Positions 8,266 through 17,132 of a DNA stretch of 64,000 bases are shown in pieces. The first letter of the stretch is position 1. The number at the start of each line of letters is the position of its first letter. The notes below the pieces were generated by a model. That model was given only the letters and a program-made list of their open reading frames with translations, had not been told where the DNA came from and did not search any database. A program made the translations under genes and the position numbers. This DNA is from RPRB01 sp035501615 (GTDB taxonomy: Bacteria > Myxococcota > Myxococcia > Myxococcales > Myxococcaceae), in assembly GCA_035501615.1 (NCBI GenBank), contig DATJVY010000002.1:10302-74301 (forward strand). Reading direction: 5' to 3'.

Positions 8266-9609
8266 ATGGACGAGCACCACTACCTCGCGCGGAGCCCGAT
8301 GCCGGTCCCGGCCCGGCAGCTCTTCGACTGGCATGCTCGCCCCGGCGCGTTCGAGCGTCTCAACCCGCCGTTCGAGCGGGCGGAGGTCCTCGAGCGCTCG
8401 GGCGGCCTCGTCCCCGGTGCGCGCTCGGTGGTTCGGGTCCACGTCGGTCTCGTGCCCCGCCGCTGGGTCGCGGTGCACACCGCGCTCGAGGACGGCCGCT
8501 CCTTCGCCGACCGGCAGGAGTCCGGTCCCTTCGCGCGCTGGGAGCACGTCCACCGGATGCTGCCCGATGGCGACACGCGCTCGATGCTCGAGGACGACGT
8601 CCGCTATGCGCTGCCGCTGGGCGCCCTGGGCCGGCTGGGCGCGGGCGTGGTGCTCGAGCGGCTGGAGGCGCTCTTCGCCTACCGGCACGCGCTCACCGCG
8701 GCCGACCTGGAGCGCCACGCCGAGCTGCCCGGCCCTGCGCTCCGGGTGGGCATCACCGGCTCGCACGGACTCATCGGCGGCGCGCTCACCCACTTCCTGA
8801 CCGCGGGCGGGCACACCGTCGTCCGCCTCGGGCGGGGCGACCACGCTGGTCAGGTCGACGGGCTCGACGCGGTGGTGAACCTCGCCGGCGCGGGCGTCGG
8901 CGACGGCCGGTGGACCGCGGCGCGCAAGCGTGCGATCCGCGACAGCCGTGTCCGCACCACCGAGGCGGTGGTCGCCGGCATCCTCCGCTCCGCCCGCCGG
9001 CCAGCGGTGCTCATCAACGGCTCGGCCATGGGCTACTACGGCGACCGGGGCGAGACGCCCGTCGACGAGGCGTCGCCCCGGGGAACGGGCTTCCTCGCCG
9101 AGGTGGTGGAGGCCTGGGAAGGGGCGACCCGGCCGGCCGAGGAGGCAGGCGTCCGGGTGGTCCGTCTCCGCACCGGGGTGGTCCTCACCGCCAACGGCGG
9201 CGCGCTGGTAAAGATGCTGCCCCTCTTCAAGGTGGGCGCGGGCGGACGGCTCGGCTCGGGCAAGCAGCTCTTCAGCTGGATCGCGCTCGAGGACGTCGTC
9301 GGCGCCATCCACTTCGCGCTCCGCACCTCGTCCTTCCGGGGCGCGGCCAATCTCACGGCGCCGGAGCCGGTCACGAACGCTGGCTTCACCCACGTGCTCG
9401 GCCGCGTGCTTCACCGGCCGACCGTCGCCACCGTGCCGGCCAGCGTCATCCGCGTCCTCTTCGGAGAGATGGGCCAGGAGTCGGTCCTGTCCGGAGCGAA
9501 CGTCGTCCCCAGGGCGCTGCTCGACGCCGGGTTCCGCTTCCGCTGGCCCGGCCTCGAAGAAGCACTCCGGTTCTGCCTGGGGAAGGCGCGACTGCCGAGC
9601 GCGACGTAG
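8266..9609 (+). CDS. SRPBCC domain fused to TIGR01777-family NAD(P)-binding epimerase-like protein
   Basis: The 447-residue protein joins two domains. Residues 1-150 form an SRPBCC/START-like ligand-binding domain (SPMPVPARQLFDWHARPGAF and later ESGPFARWEHVH). Residues about 160-447 form a TIGR01777/YfcH-type extended SDR with a nucleotide-binding ITGSHGLIGGAL, NGSAMGYYGDRGE around the active-site Tyr, and LRTGVVLTANGGAL. The family's substrate is unknown; some relatives are called cell-division inhibitor SulA-like by old annotation. This fusion also occurs elsewhere, so it is not unique. The start is supported by GGGGAGGA 5 bases upstream. Confidence 0.88.
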   Translation: MDEHHYLARSPMPVPARQLFDWHARPGAFERLNPPFERAEVLERSGGLVPGARSVVRVHVGLVPRRWVAVHTALEDGRSFADRQESGPFARWEHVHRMLPDGDTRSMLEDDVRYALPLGALGRLGAGVVLERLEALFAYRHALTAADLERHAELPGPALRVGITGSHGLIGGALTHFLTAGGHTVVRLGRGDHAGQVDGLDAVVNLAGAGVGDGRWTAARKRAIRDSRVRTTEAVVAGILRSARRPAVLINGSAMGYYGDRGETPVDEASPRGTGFLAEVVEAWEGATRPAEEAGVRVVRLRTGVVLTANGGALVKMLPLFKVGAGGRLGSGKQLFSWIALEDVVGAIHFALRTSSFRGAANLTAPEPVTNAGFTHVLGRVLHRPTVATVPASVIRVLFGEMGQESVLSGANVVPRALLDAGFRFRWPGLEEALRFCLGKARLPSAT

Positions 9610-9668
9610 GGACGACATCCACCCTTGACCCGGGGGCCCGGTGCCTGGGAAAGAGGGCGCCCCCGCTG

Positions 9669-10604
9669 ATGATCCAGGTCGAGCAGCTCTCCAAGTACTA
9701 CGGAGCACGGGCGGCCATCCGGAACCTCTCGTTCCGCATCGATTCCGGCGAGGTGGTCGGCTTCCTGGGCCTCAACGGCGCCGGAAAGACCACCACCCTC
9801 CGGGTCCTCGGCTGCGTGCTCCTGCCCACCGCGGGCACCGTCCGCCTCGACGGGCAGGATCTCCTCACCGCGCCGAGACAGCTCAAGGCGCGGATCGGCT
9901 TCCTGCCGGAGCTGCCCCCGCTCTACGAGGAGATGGGCGTGGGCGAGTACCTCTCCTTCGTCGCCGGGCTGCGGAGCGTCCCCCGGGAACGCATCGCCGC
10001 CCGGGTGGCCGAGACCGAGGAACGCACCGGCCTCCGGGAGCTGGACGGCGAGCGCATCTCCACCCTCAGCCACGGGTTCCGCCAGCGGGTCGGCGTCGCC
10101 CAGGCGCTGGTGCACGGCCCCGATCTGCTACTGCTCGACGAGCCGGCCAACGGCCTCGACCCGGTGCAGAACGTGGAGATGCGGGCGCTCATCCGCAGCC
10201 TGCGCGGCGACCACACCGTCGTCGTCAGCAGCCACATCCTCCCCGAGATCGCCCAGACCTGTGACCGCCTCCTCGTGGTCCGCGACGGTGAGCTGGTGGC
10301 CCAGGGCAGCGAGGCCGAGCTCGAGGAGCGGCTGGGGGTGGGCGCCGGCGTGGAGCTGGAGGTCGGCGGGCCGGTCGATGCCGTCGCCGCGGCGCTCCGG
10401 CGCGTCCCCGGCGTCCGCGCGGTCAGCGTGCAGCCCGCCCCGGGAGGCCGCGCCCTCCTGCGGGTCGAGGCGCCCGACGCGCTCCGCCCGGCGCTGGCCC
10501 AGGCCGCGCTGGTTGCAGGCGCACAGCTCTTCCGGCTCGACGTCTCGGCCGATCGGCTCGAGTCCCTGTTCCTGAAGCTCGCCGGCCGGGGGGCCACAGC
10601 GTGA
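9669..10604 (+). CDS. ABC transporter ATP-binding protein (GldA/ABC-2 exporter type)
   Basis: The 311-residue ATPase has Walker A (GLNGAGKTTTLR, about residue 39), signature motif LSHGFRQRVGVAQAL and Walker B LLLLDEPANGLDP. A C-terminal extension of about 100 residues is typical of drug/gliding-type ABC-2 ATPases. It is the first gene of a four-gene run (ATPase, permease, GldG-like protein, DUF4340 protein) joined by 4-base overlaps. In Bacteroidetes the GldA/GldF/GldG set is needed for gliding. In Myxococcota the same set is common but its substrate is not established, so export or envelope function is inferred. Confidence 0.93.
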   Translation: MIQVEQLSKYYGARAAIRNLSFRIDSGEVVGFLGLNGAGKTTTLRVLGCVLLPTAGTVRLDGQDLLTAPRQLKARIGFLPELPPLYEEMGVGEYLSFVAGLRSVPRERIAARVAETEERTGLRELDGERISTLSHGFRQRVGVAQALVHGPDLLLLDEPANGLDPVQNVEMRALIRSLRGDHTVVVSSHILPEIAQTCDRLLVVRDGELVAQGSEAELEERLGVGAGVELEVGGPVDAVAAALRRVPGVRAVSVQPAPGGRALLRVEAPDALRPALAQAALVAGAQLFRLDVSADRLESLFLKLAGRGATA

Positions 10605-11323
10605 ACGCGGTGCTCCTCATCGCCCGCCGCGAGCTGCGCGGCTACCTCCGGACCATGACCGGGTGGATCATCGCCGCGGTGCTCCTGCTCATCGACGGGC
10701 TCCTCTTCAACGCCTTCGCCCTCGAGGGCTCGCGCCGCTCCACCGAGGTGCTCACCCGCTTCTTCTACTTCGCCTCCGGTCCCACCATGGTCGCGGCCAT
10801 CTTCCTCGCCATGCGCCTGCTGGCCGAGGAGCGCCAGCTCGGCACGCTGCCCCTCCTCTATGCCTCGCCGGTGCGCGACCGGGACATCGTGCTGGGGAAG
10901 TTCCTCGGAGCGCTGGTCTTCCTCTCTGGCCTCACCCTGGCCACCGTGTACATGCCGCTGCTCATCCTCGTGCACGGGCACATCTCGGTGGGGCACTTGC
11001 TGGCCGGATACCTGGGGCTGCTGCTCCTCGGCTCCGCGTCCCTGGCGCTGGGAACGCTGGGGTCCTCGCTCGCCCGGACCCAAGTGGTGGCGGCGATTCT
11101 CGGGGCCGCGGTGCTGGTCTCGCTGCTCGTCGCCTGGCTCCTGGCGTCGGTGACCGAGCCGCCCTTCTCCAGCCTCTTTGCCTCGCTCGCGCTCCACAAC
11201 GCGCACTTCCCGCCCTTCCAGTCCGGGCAGGTGCGGCTGCGCGACGTGGTCTACTACCTCCTCGTCACTTGGGTGGCGCTCTTCGCCACCACCCGCGTGC
11301 TCGAGGCCCGGCGGTGGCGATGA
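10601..11323 (+). CDS. ABC-2 type transporter permease
   Basis: The 240-residue protein has about six membrane helices and the N-terminal pattern LLIARRELRGYLRTMTGWI, a typical ABC-2 permease amphipathic entry followed by the first helix. The motif MRLLAEERQLGTLPLLYASP matches the cytoplasmic coupling region seen in GldF/NosY-like permeases. The GTG start at 10601 overlaps the ATPase stop (GTGA), and its stop overlaps the GldG-like start (ATGA), so all are translationally coupled. It is expected to pair with the upstream ATPase in the inner membrane. Confidence 0.92.
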   Translation: MNAVLLIARRELRGYLRTMTGWIIAAVLLLIDGLLFNAFALEGSRRSTEVLTRFFYFASGPTMVAAIFLAMRLLAEERQLGTLPLLYASPVRDRDIVLGKFLGALVFLSGLTLATVYMPLLILVHGHISVGHLLAGYLGLLLLGSASLALGTLGSSLARTQVVAAILGAAVLVSLLVAWLLASVTEPPFSSLFASLALHNAHFPPFQSGQVRLRDVVYYLLVTWVALFATTRVLEARRWR

Positions 11324-13143
11324 ACGCCCGGAGCATTCTCCTCACGGCCGCGACGGTGCTCGGGCTCCTGGCGGTCTTCCTCGGCGAGCGGGTGGTGGGC
11401 GCGGGACCGGGCCGTGCTCTCCTCGACGTGGCGGGCGTCCTCGCGGTGGCGGTGGCCACGGTGCTCCGCTGGACCCGCTCCGCGCTGTCCGCCGCCGCGC
11501 CCCGGCCCCGGGTGGAGCGGCTCTTCGCCCTGCTCTCGACGCTGGCCCTCCTCGCGCTCGTCGTCTGGTTCGCCCAGTCGGACGTCGTCCTCGCCGCCGG
11601 CGGACCGGACGTCGGCAAGAGCGTCCCGCGGCTGGCGACGGCGCTGCAGATCGCCACCGCGCTTCTCGCCGCGGCGTCGGTGGTGCCGCTCCTCCTCGGC
11701 GAGCTGGCCTACGAGGCGATGGCCCGGGCCCCGGAGATCGAGTTGGGTCGGGTGCAGGACGCGGTCGGGACCGGCCTCGCGCTCGTGGCCGTGGTCACCA
11801 CCGCGCTGGCCCTCGGCTGGGTGACGAACGCCAAGGACGCCTCGGCGGACTGGAGCTACTTCCGCCCCGGCCGGCCGAGCGAGTCGACCCGCGGCGTGGT
11901 GCGGGGACTGACCGAGCCGGTGACCCTCAGCCTGTTCTATCCCCCGGGCTCGGACACGGGCGCCGCGGTACGCGACTACGCCGAGTCGCTGGCGACGGAG
12001 AGCCCGTTCCTCCACGTCGAGGAGCTCGACGCGGCGGTGGACCTCGCGCGCGCCCGGGCGCTGGGCGTGAACGGGAACGGGGCCATCGCGGTGAGCCGCG
12101 GCGAGCGGCACGAGGCGTACTCCACCGGCACCACGCTGGACGCCTCGAAGAGCCAGCTCCGCGAGATCGACCCCGAGGTGCAGAAGCGCCTCTACCAGGT
12201 GGGCCGCGCGGCGAAGATCGTCTACCTCACCACCGGCCACGGCGAGCGCGCCGCCATGAACCCCGACCCCTCGGACGCCCGGGGCACGGTCCGGACACTC
12301 CAGGAGCTGCTCCGGGCGCAGAACGACGAGGTACGCCCACTCGGCGCCGCCCAGGGCCTGGCGAGCGACGTCCCGCGGGACGCGAGCGCGGTGCTCGTCC
12401 TCGGCCCGACGCAGCCCTTCCTCCGCGAGGAGGTGGAGGCCCTGGTTCGCTGGGTGCGCGGGGGCGGGCGGCTGCTCATCGCGCTCGACCCCGAGTCGGG
12501 CTCGAACTTCGACGCCCTGCTGCAGCCGCTCGGCGTCCGCTTCGTGCCCACGCCGCTGGCGAACGACCGTGTCTATCTCGCCCGCACCCACCAGCCCAGC
12601 GACCGGGGCCAGCTCGTCACCGCGACCTTCGGGCCGCACACGAGCGTGAGCACGCTGGTGAAGGCCGGTGGGCGGGTGCCGCTCCTCCTCCTCGGGGCCG
12701 GCTCGCTGGAGCTGCTGAGCCAGAAGCCGGCCGGGGTGAACGTCGTGTTCACCGTCAGCACCCTTCCCGAGACCTTCCGCGACGTCGACGGCAACTTCGC
12801 CTTCGACCCGCGGACGGAGAAGCGCAAGGCCTGGGACGTGGCTGCGGCCGTCACCCTCCCGCGGAAGGGGAGCGAGGAGGGGCGCGCGGTGGTGGTGGCC
12901 GACTCCGACGTCTTCACCGACCTGGTGCTCGACGGCAGCCAGGGCAACCGCGCCTTCGCCGTGGATGGCGTGCGCTGGCTCCTCGGCGAGGAGTCGCTCG
13001 GATCGGCGGGTGGCGAGACGGACTTCCCCATCCAGCACACCCGCGGCCAGGACGTGGCCTGGTTCTACCTCACCGTCTTCGCCGCGCCGCTGGCGGTGCT
13101 CGGCGGGGGCATCTGGTTCACCCGGCGGGGGAAGGGCCGATGA
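11320..13143 (+). CDS. GldG-family ABC auxiliary protein
   Basis: The 607-residue protein has N-terminal membrane helices (residues 1-160). A periplasmic GldG-type region follows, in which DWSYFRPGRPSESTRGVVRG and LTEPVTLSLFYPPGSDTG resemble the DUF7088-like start. LVLGPTQPFLREEVEALVRWV and GGRLLIALDPESG resemble the ABC_transp_aux domain. A C-terminal helix (VAWFYLTVFAAPLAVLGGGI) re-enters the membrane. The Rossmann-like periplasmic part probably works with the ABC core. The gene is coupled by ATGA overlaps on both sides. Family assignment rests on recognised motifs and context. Confidence 0.88.
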   Translation: MNARSILLTAATVLGLLAVFLGERVVGAGPGRALLDVAGVLAVAVATVLRWTRSALSAAAPRPRVERLFALLSTLALLALVVWFAQSDVVLAAGGPDVGKSVPRLATALQIATALLAAASVVPLLLGELAYEAMARAPEIELGRVQDAVGTGLALVAVVTTALALGWVTNAKDASADWSYFRPGRPSESTRGVVRGLTEPVTLSLFYPPGSDTGAAVRDYAESLATESPFLHVEELDAAVDLARARALGVNGNGAIAVSRGERHEAYSTGTTLDASKSQLREIDPEVQKRLYQVGRAAKIVYLTTGHGERAAMNPDPSDARGTVRTLQELLRAQNDEVRPLGAAQGLASDVPRDASAVLVLGPTQPFLREEVEALVRWVRGGGRLLIALDPESGSNFDALLQPLGVRFVPTPLANDRVYLARTHQPSDRGQLVTATFGPHTSVSTLVKAGGRVPLLLLGAGSLELLSQKPAGVNVVFTVSTLPETFRDVDGNFAFDPRTEKRKAWDVAAAVTLPRKGSEEGRAVVVADSDVFTDLVLDGSQGNRAFAVDGVRWLLGEESLGSAGGETDFPIQHTRGQDVAWFYLTVFAAPLAVLGGGIWFTRRGKGR

Positions 13144-14279
13144 GGGGCCGTCCGGTCGCCGTCCAGGGTGCGGTGGCCGCCGGCGCGCTCGCGCTGGCCG
13201 CCGCGGTATGGCTGTCGCCTCCGAAGCGCGGTGCTCCGGGCGAGGTGCCGGTGGCGCCGCTCGGGCACGGCCAGGTGAAGGCGGTGCACTGGGACGACGG
13301 CTCGCACCAGGTCGACGTCTCTCGCGCGGGCGACGCCGACCGCACCGTCTGGGTTCGCGTGGCGACCAGCCCCTCGCTCCAGGCTCCGGACGGAGGCGTC
13401 GCCGACGGAGGAGTGGCCCGGGACGGAGGGCTTGCCGCTCCAGGCGCCGTGCCGGACGCAGGGGCGAGGCCCACCGCGCTACGCGCCGACGCCGGGGTGC
13501 GGGGCCGCCCGGATGCCGGCCCGTCGGACCTCCTCAAGGCGCTGAAGGAGGCACCGCCGCCACCGCCGCGCGAGCTCCGCGGCAACGATGCGGCGGCCGA
13601 GCTCCTCGAGCGCCTCTCGCCGCCGATGGCCATCCGTGACCTCGGCATCGCGAGCCCGGAACGACGCGCAGCGCTCGGACTCGAGGCCTCGAGCAAGCGC
13701 CTCCGCCTCGACACCGTCGGAGGCTCCTCGCTGCAGTTCGTCGTCTCCACGCCGCCGGGCGCGTCGGGCTCGTACCTGCTCGACGCGGGCGGCCGTCTCT
13801 GGCTGGTGCAGGAGTCGTTGATCCAGGACCTCTCCGCCGCCCTGAGCCGTCTGGTGGACCGGCGGCTCCACGCCTTCCGTGCCGACGAGCCGGACGCCCT
13901 CCAGCTCCAGCTCGACGGGCGGAGCCGCAGCTTCGTCATCCGCAAGGTGCAGGGGAACACCCGCGTCGCGCCGGCGGAGAACCCGGATGCGCCGAGCCCG
14001 GAGGCCACCCTCTGGGCCGAGCGCGTCTGGCGGCTGGCGCCGATCGAGATCCTCGGCCGTGGAGAGACGCCGCGCGACGGCACGCCGGTCGTCGCCGTGC
14101 GCGTCGAGTACGGCCACGAGCGCAGGCCAATGGGCTACGTCGAGGTCGGCAAGGCCGGGAGCGAGTGGTACGCCCGCACCGAGCACACCGCGGGATGGAT
14201 CCGCCTTCCCGCACAGTCCGGGACGCTCCGCGAGCAGGCCGAGCGCCTCGAGGCCGGAGTGCCCTCCAACCCGCGGTAG
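13140..14279 (+). CDS. DUF4340 domain protein, single N-terminal membrane helix
   Basis: The 379-residue product is the last gene of the ABC/GldG operon. An N-terminal helix (VQGAVAAGALALAAAVWL) anchors it outside the cytoplasm. A low-complexity linker carries three DNA copies of GACGGAGG (13389, 13404, 13422) encoding DGG units, and then PDAG-type repeats. Such Asp-Gly/Ala-Gly linkers are frequent in Myxococcota envelope proteins. The globular part from about residue 140 resembles DUF4340 (RAALGLEASSKRLRLDTVGG; GGRLWLVQESLIQDLSAAL), which commonly follows GldG genes. Its role is unknown; the ATGA overlap argues for one complex. Confidence 0.83.
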   Translation: MRGRPVAVQGAVAAGALALAAAVWLSPPKRGAPGEVPVAPLGHGQVKAVHWDDGSHQVDVSRAGDADRTVWVRVATSPSLQAPDGGVADGGVARDGGLAAPGAVPDAGARPTALRADAGVRGRPDAGPSDLLKALKEAPPPPPRELRGNDAAAELLERLSPPMAIRDLGIASPERRAALGLEASSKRLRLDTVGGSSLQFVVSTPPGASGSYLLDAGGRLWLVQESLIQDLSAALSRLVDRRLHAFRADEPDALQLQLDGRSRSFVIRKVQGNTRVAPAENPDAPSPEATLWAERVWRLAPIEILGRGETPRDGTPVVAVRVEYGHERRPMGYVEVGKAGSEWYARTEHTAGWIRLPAQSGTLREQAERLEAGVPSNPR

Positions 14280-14390
14280 CCAGGCGGGTTTGCACTTCTT
14301 TACCCGGGTCAGGGGGGTGCCTTCACAGCCCCCGCTTACGTCCTGTTCCGCGGGCGGCACTTCCGTCGCCCCGTGACTGGAGAAGAGACG

Positions 14391-14888
14391 ATGTGGGGTT
14401 TCGTGTTGGGCGCGTTCTGCCTCTACGCCCTCGCCCGGACGATGCGCGCCGGGAGCTGGGCCTACGCCCACGGCGGCGGTCCCTGGGGCCACCGCCGCTG
14501 GGGGGGCTGGCGCCACGAGGGCTGGGAAGGACGCGGCCGGCCGGGTGGACGCGGGCCGCTCCGCTGGCTGTTCGAGCGGATCGACACCTCGCCCGGGCAG
14601 GAGAAGGTGATCGCCGAGGCCGCGGACGCGCTGCGTGGCACCCTCCACGGCTGGCACGACGACGTCGAGCGGATGCGGAGCGACGTCGCCCGGAGCATGC
14701 GGGGAGAGACCTTCGACGCGGTAGCGCTGGAGGAGGCGTTCGCCCGGGCCGAGGGGCGGATCGCCACCCTGCGCGAGACGCTCCGCGGGCAGGCAGCACG
14801 GGTCCACGAGGCGCTGGATCCGCGGCAGCGGGCCGAGCTCGCCAACCTGCTGGCCTCCGGCTGGCGCCGCCGGCGCTGGAACGCCTGA
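14391..14888 (+). CDS. Spy/CpxP-like periplasmic sensor protein
   Basis: The 165-residue protein has a short N-terminal helix (MWGFVLGAFCLYALARTM), a Gly/His/Trp-rich patch (residues 20-50, with many His, Trp and Arg) and a helical C-terminal half. That half (PGQEKVIAEAADALRGTLHG to LDPRQRAELANLLASG) has the LDPxQR feature of Spy/CpxP and metal-sensor (ZraP-like) proteins. I start at ATG 14391 because GGAGAAG lies 6 bases upstream; an upstream GTG at 14373 is less likely. It leads a cluster with a small membrane protein, response regulator and histidine kinase, like cpxP-cpxR-cpxA, suggesting envelope or metal stress control. Confidence 0.8.
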   Translation: MWGFVLGAFCLYALARTMRAGSWAYAHGGGPWGHRRWGGWRHEGWEGRGRPGGRGPLRWLFERIDTSPGQEKVIAEAADALRGTLHGWHDDVERMRSDVARSMRGETFDAVALEEAFARAEGRIATLRETLRGQAARVHEALDPRQRAELANLLASGWRRRRWNA

Positions 14889-14899
14889 GGAGCCACGCC

Positions 14900-15109
14900 A
14901 TGCGACGTGATCTGCGCATCGCGCTCCTCGCCGCCGGCGTCGTCGCCGGATTCGGCTCGGGCATCCACGCGCTCGGGATGAGGCACCGCGAGCGGCGGCT
15001 GGCCTGGGAGCGGCACGTGGCCGCCCTCTGCGTCGACGCCGCCCGCGGCACGGCCGGCCAGCCCCCGGGCCGGGCGGCCTCTCCCGGCGAGGCTCCGGAG
15101 CGCTGGTAG
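14900..15109 (+). CDS. Small single-helix membrane protein
   Basis: The 69-residue product has one N-terminal hydrophobic segment (IALLAAGVVAGFGSGIHALG) and a basic, proline-rich tail. It starts 11 bases after the Spy-like gene with GAGG upstream of the ATG, and ends 17 bases before the response regulator. I recognise no family. Context suggests an accessory of the two-component system, perhaps modulating the kinase in the membrane, but this is an inference from position only. Confidence 0.6.
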   Translation: MRRDLRIALLAAGVVAGFGSGIHALGMRHRERRLAWERHVAALCVDAARGTAGQPPGRAASPGEAPERW

Positions 15110-15126
15110 ACTGCCCGACCTCGCCC

Positions 15127-15810
15127 ATGTCCGTCCGCGTGCTCTGCATCGACGATGACCGCCGGCTCCAGGAGCTCCTGGTGAGCTGGCTCGGTCAGAA
15201 CGGGGTCCAGGTCACGCCGGCCTACGACGGGCAGAGCGGCATCCAGGCGCTGGACAGCTCGGCCTTCGACGCGGTGCTGCTGGACATCATGCTCCCGGGC
15301 ATGGACGGGCTGGAGGTGCTCCGGCGCATCCGCACCCGGAGTCGCGTGCCGATCCTCATGCTCACCGCCAAGGGCGACGAGACCGACCGGGTGGTGGGCC
15401 TGGAGATCGGCGCCGACGACTACGTCCCCAAGCCCTTCAGCCCCCGCGAGCTGCTGGCCCGCCTGCGGGCCGTGCTCCGCCGGAGCGCCCCGGACGCGGT
15501 GAGCGAGAAGCTGGCGGTGGCGGACGTGCAGGTGGACGTGGGCTCGCGGCAGGTGACGGTGGAGGGCAAGGCCATCGAGCTCACCGGCCTCGAGTTCGAC
15601 ATCCTGGTGGCGCTGATGCGGCGGGCCGGCCGGGTGATTCCTCGCGACGCGCTGCTCTCCGAGGCCGGCCGGAGCGACGTCGTGGTGGGCGAGCGGACGG
15701 TCGACGTCCACATCTCGCATCTGCGCGCCAAGCTCGGGGACGATCCCCGCTCGCCTCGCCGGATCAAGACGGTGCGCGGCGTGGGTTACGTGCTCAGCCG
15801 GGAGCAGTAG
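15127..15810 (+). CDS. OmpR/CpxR-type response regulator
   Basis: The 227-residue protein has an N-terminal receiver domain with acidic CIDDD, phospho-acceptor Asp53 in AVLLDIMLPGMDG, Thr in ILMLTAKGDE and Lys in DDYVPKPFSP. The C-terminal winged helix (about 130-225) ends with DVHISHLRAKLGDD and VRGVGYVL, the OmpR/PhoB signature. Upstream are the Spy-like and small membrane genes. Downstream, 2 bases away, is its histidine kinase. It probably regulates this cluster, including the Spy-like gene. Confidence 0.95.
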   Translation: MSVRVLCIDDDRRLQELLVSWLGQNGVQVTPAYDGQSGIQALDSSAFDAVLLDIMLPGMDGLEVLRRIRTRSRVPILMLTAKGDETDRVVGLEIGADDYVPKPFSPRELLARLRAVLRRSAPDAVSEKLAVADVQVDVGSRQVTVEGKAIELTGLEFDILVALMRRAGRVIPRDALLSEAGRSDVVVGERTVDVHISHLRAKLGDDPRSPRRIKTVRGVGYVLSREQ

Positions 15811-15812
15811 CC

Positions 15813-17132
15813 GTGGTCCCGCGCTTCGATCCCTGGCACCAGAGGCGCTGGCACGACTTCACGCTGTGGCGCAAGCGCGCCCGGATGCAGCGGCGGCTGT
15901 TCGTCTGGTTCGGCGTCGCCATCCTCGCGACCGCCTTCGTGGTCACCGCGGTCACCGCCGGCGTCGAGCACCTCCGGGGACCCTCGACCCGGGCGCAGTG
16001 GGACAGCGTGCAGGCCCTGATGGGCGAGCAGGCCGCCCGGGTCTGGAGCTCGCCACCAGACCGGGACGCCTGGGCCTCCGCCATCGCCTCGCACCTCGGC
16101 TGGTCGGTCCAGCTCGAGGACGCGCAGGGCCACCCGCTCGCCCGGTTCGGCCCACCGGCGCTCCGGTGGATGGAGAACGTCCCGGTGATCCAGAACGGCG
16201 CCCGGCTGGGCATGGTCCGCGTCCAGCCCTGGCCCCACGGAGGCCATGGCGGCTGGACCGCCCTGCTCGCCCTCGCGGCTGTGCTGTGCATGCTCTGGGC
16301 GATGTCCGGGCGGATCGCCTGGAAGCTGGCCTGGCCCCTGGAGGAGCTCACCCGCGTGGCCCGGGACCTGGGCGAGGGCCGGCTCCAGAGCCGCTTCGAC
16401 GTCCGGCACGCGCGCGGCGAGGTGCGCTCGCTCGCCGAGGTGATGAACGGCATGGCCGAGCGCATCGAGCGACAGCTCAAGGAGCAGCGCGAGCTGCTGG
16501 CCGCGGTCAGCCACGAGCTCCGCACGCCCCTGGCCCGCATCCGGCTCCTCCTCGAGCTCGGGCGGAGCGGCGACGCCACGGTGCTGGACCAGCTGGAGCA
16601 CGAGGTGCTGGAGATGGACGCGCTGGTGGGCGAGCTCCTCGCCTCGGCCCGCCTCGACTTCAGCGCCATGGCCCGGCTCCCGCTCGACGCCGGCGACCTC
16701 GGGGTCCGGGCCCTGGAGCGAGCGGCGCTGCCCGCCGCGCTCCTCGAGGTCGAGTCCGGGCCGCTGGCGCTCGAGGGCGACCCCACGCTCCTCCAGCGCG
16801 CCCTCTCCAACCTCCTGGAGAACGCCCGCGTGCACGGCGGCGGCGTCACCCGGCTCCGGGTGGACGCACCCGACGGGGTGGTGCGCTTCGCTGTGGAGGA
16901 CGCGGGCCCGGGCCTGCCCGGCGCCGGCGATCGGGCGTTCCACCCCTTCCAGCGCGGCGAGACCAGCGACGGGCTGGGCCTCGGGCTCGCCCTGGTGCGG
17001 CGAATCGCCGAGGCCCACGGCGGCGGCGCGTTCGCCGAGAACCGGGCCGAGGGCGGGGCGCGGGTCGGATTCACCGTCCGGGCACCCTCGGACAAGGGGC
17101 CGGTCAGGTCTCCTCGAACATCGCGCGCATGA
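15813..17132 (+). CDS. Sensor histidine kinase (CpxA/EnvZ type)
   Basis: The 439-residue kinase has a first membrane helix near residues 28-50, a periplasmic loop of about 80 residues, a second helix (LLALAAVLCMLWAMSGRI) and a HAMP domain. HisKA follows with phospho-acceptor His234 in AAVSHELRTPLARIR, then an ATPase domain (NLLENARVHGG, EDAGPGLPG, GLGLGLALVRRIAEAHGG). The GTG start is 2 bases after the regulator. The last 29 bases overlap the end of the XRE regulator on the other strand, so the tail PVRSPRTSRA may be a recent read-through extension. Confidence 0.94.
   Translation: MVPRFDPWHQRRWHDFTLWRKRARMQRRLFVWFGVAILATAFVVTAVTAGVEHLRGPSTRAQWDSVQALMGEQAARVWSSPPDRDAWASAIASHLGWSVQLEDAQGHPLARFGPPALRWMENVPVIQNGARLGMVRVQPWPHGGHGGWTALLALAAVLCMLWAMSGRIAWKLAWPLEELTRVARDLGEGRLQSRFDVRHARGEVRSLAEVMNGMAERIERQLKEQRELLAAVSHELRTPLARIRLLLELGRSGDATVLDQLEHEVLEMDALVGELLASARLDFSAMARLPLDAGDLGVRALERAALPAALLEVESGPLALEGDPTLLQRALSNLLENARVHGGGVTRLRVDAPDGVVRFAVEDAGPGLPGAGDRAFHPFQRGETSDGLGLGLALVRRIAEAHGGGAFAENRAEGGARVGFTVRAPSDKGPVRSPRTSRA

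Noticed and set aside
8203..9708. 501-codon minus-strand frame opposite the SRPBCC-SDR gene
   Set aside because: Shadow frame of a motif-complete gene; no recognisable domain.
14289..14360. CpxR-type GTAAA repeats upstream of the Spy-like gene
   Set aside because: Only one TTTAC is clear and the partner does not fit the spacing, so an operator claim is not supported.
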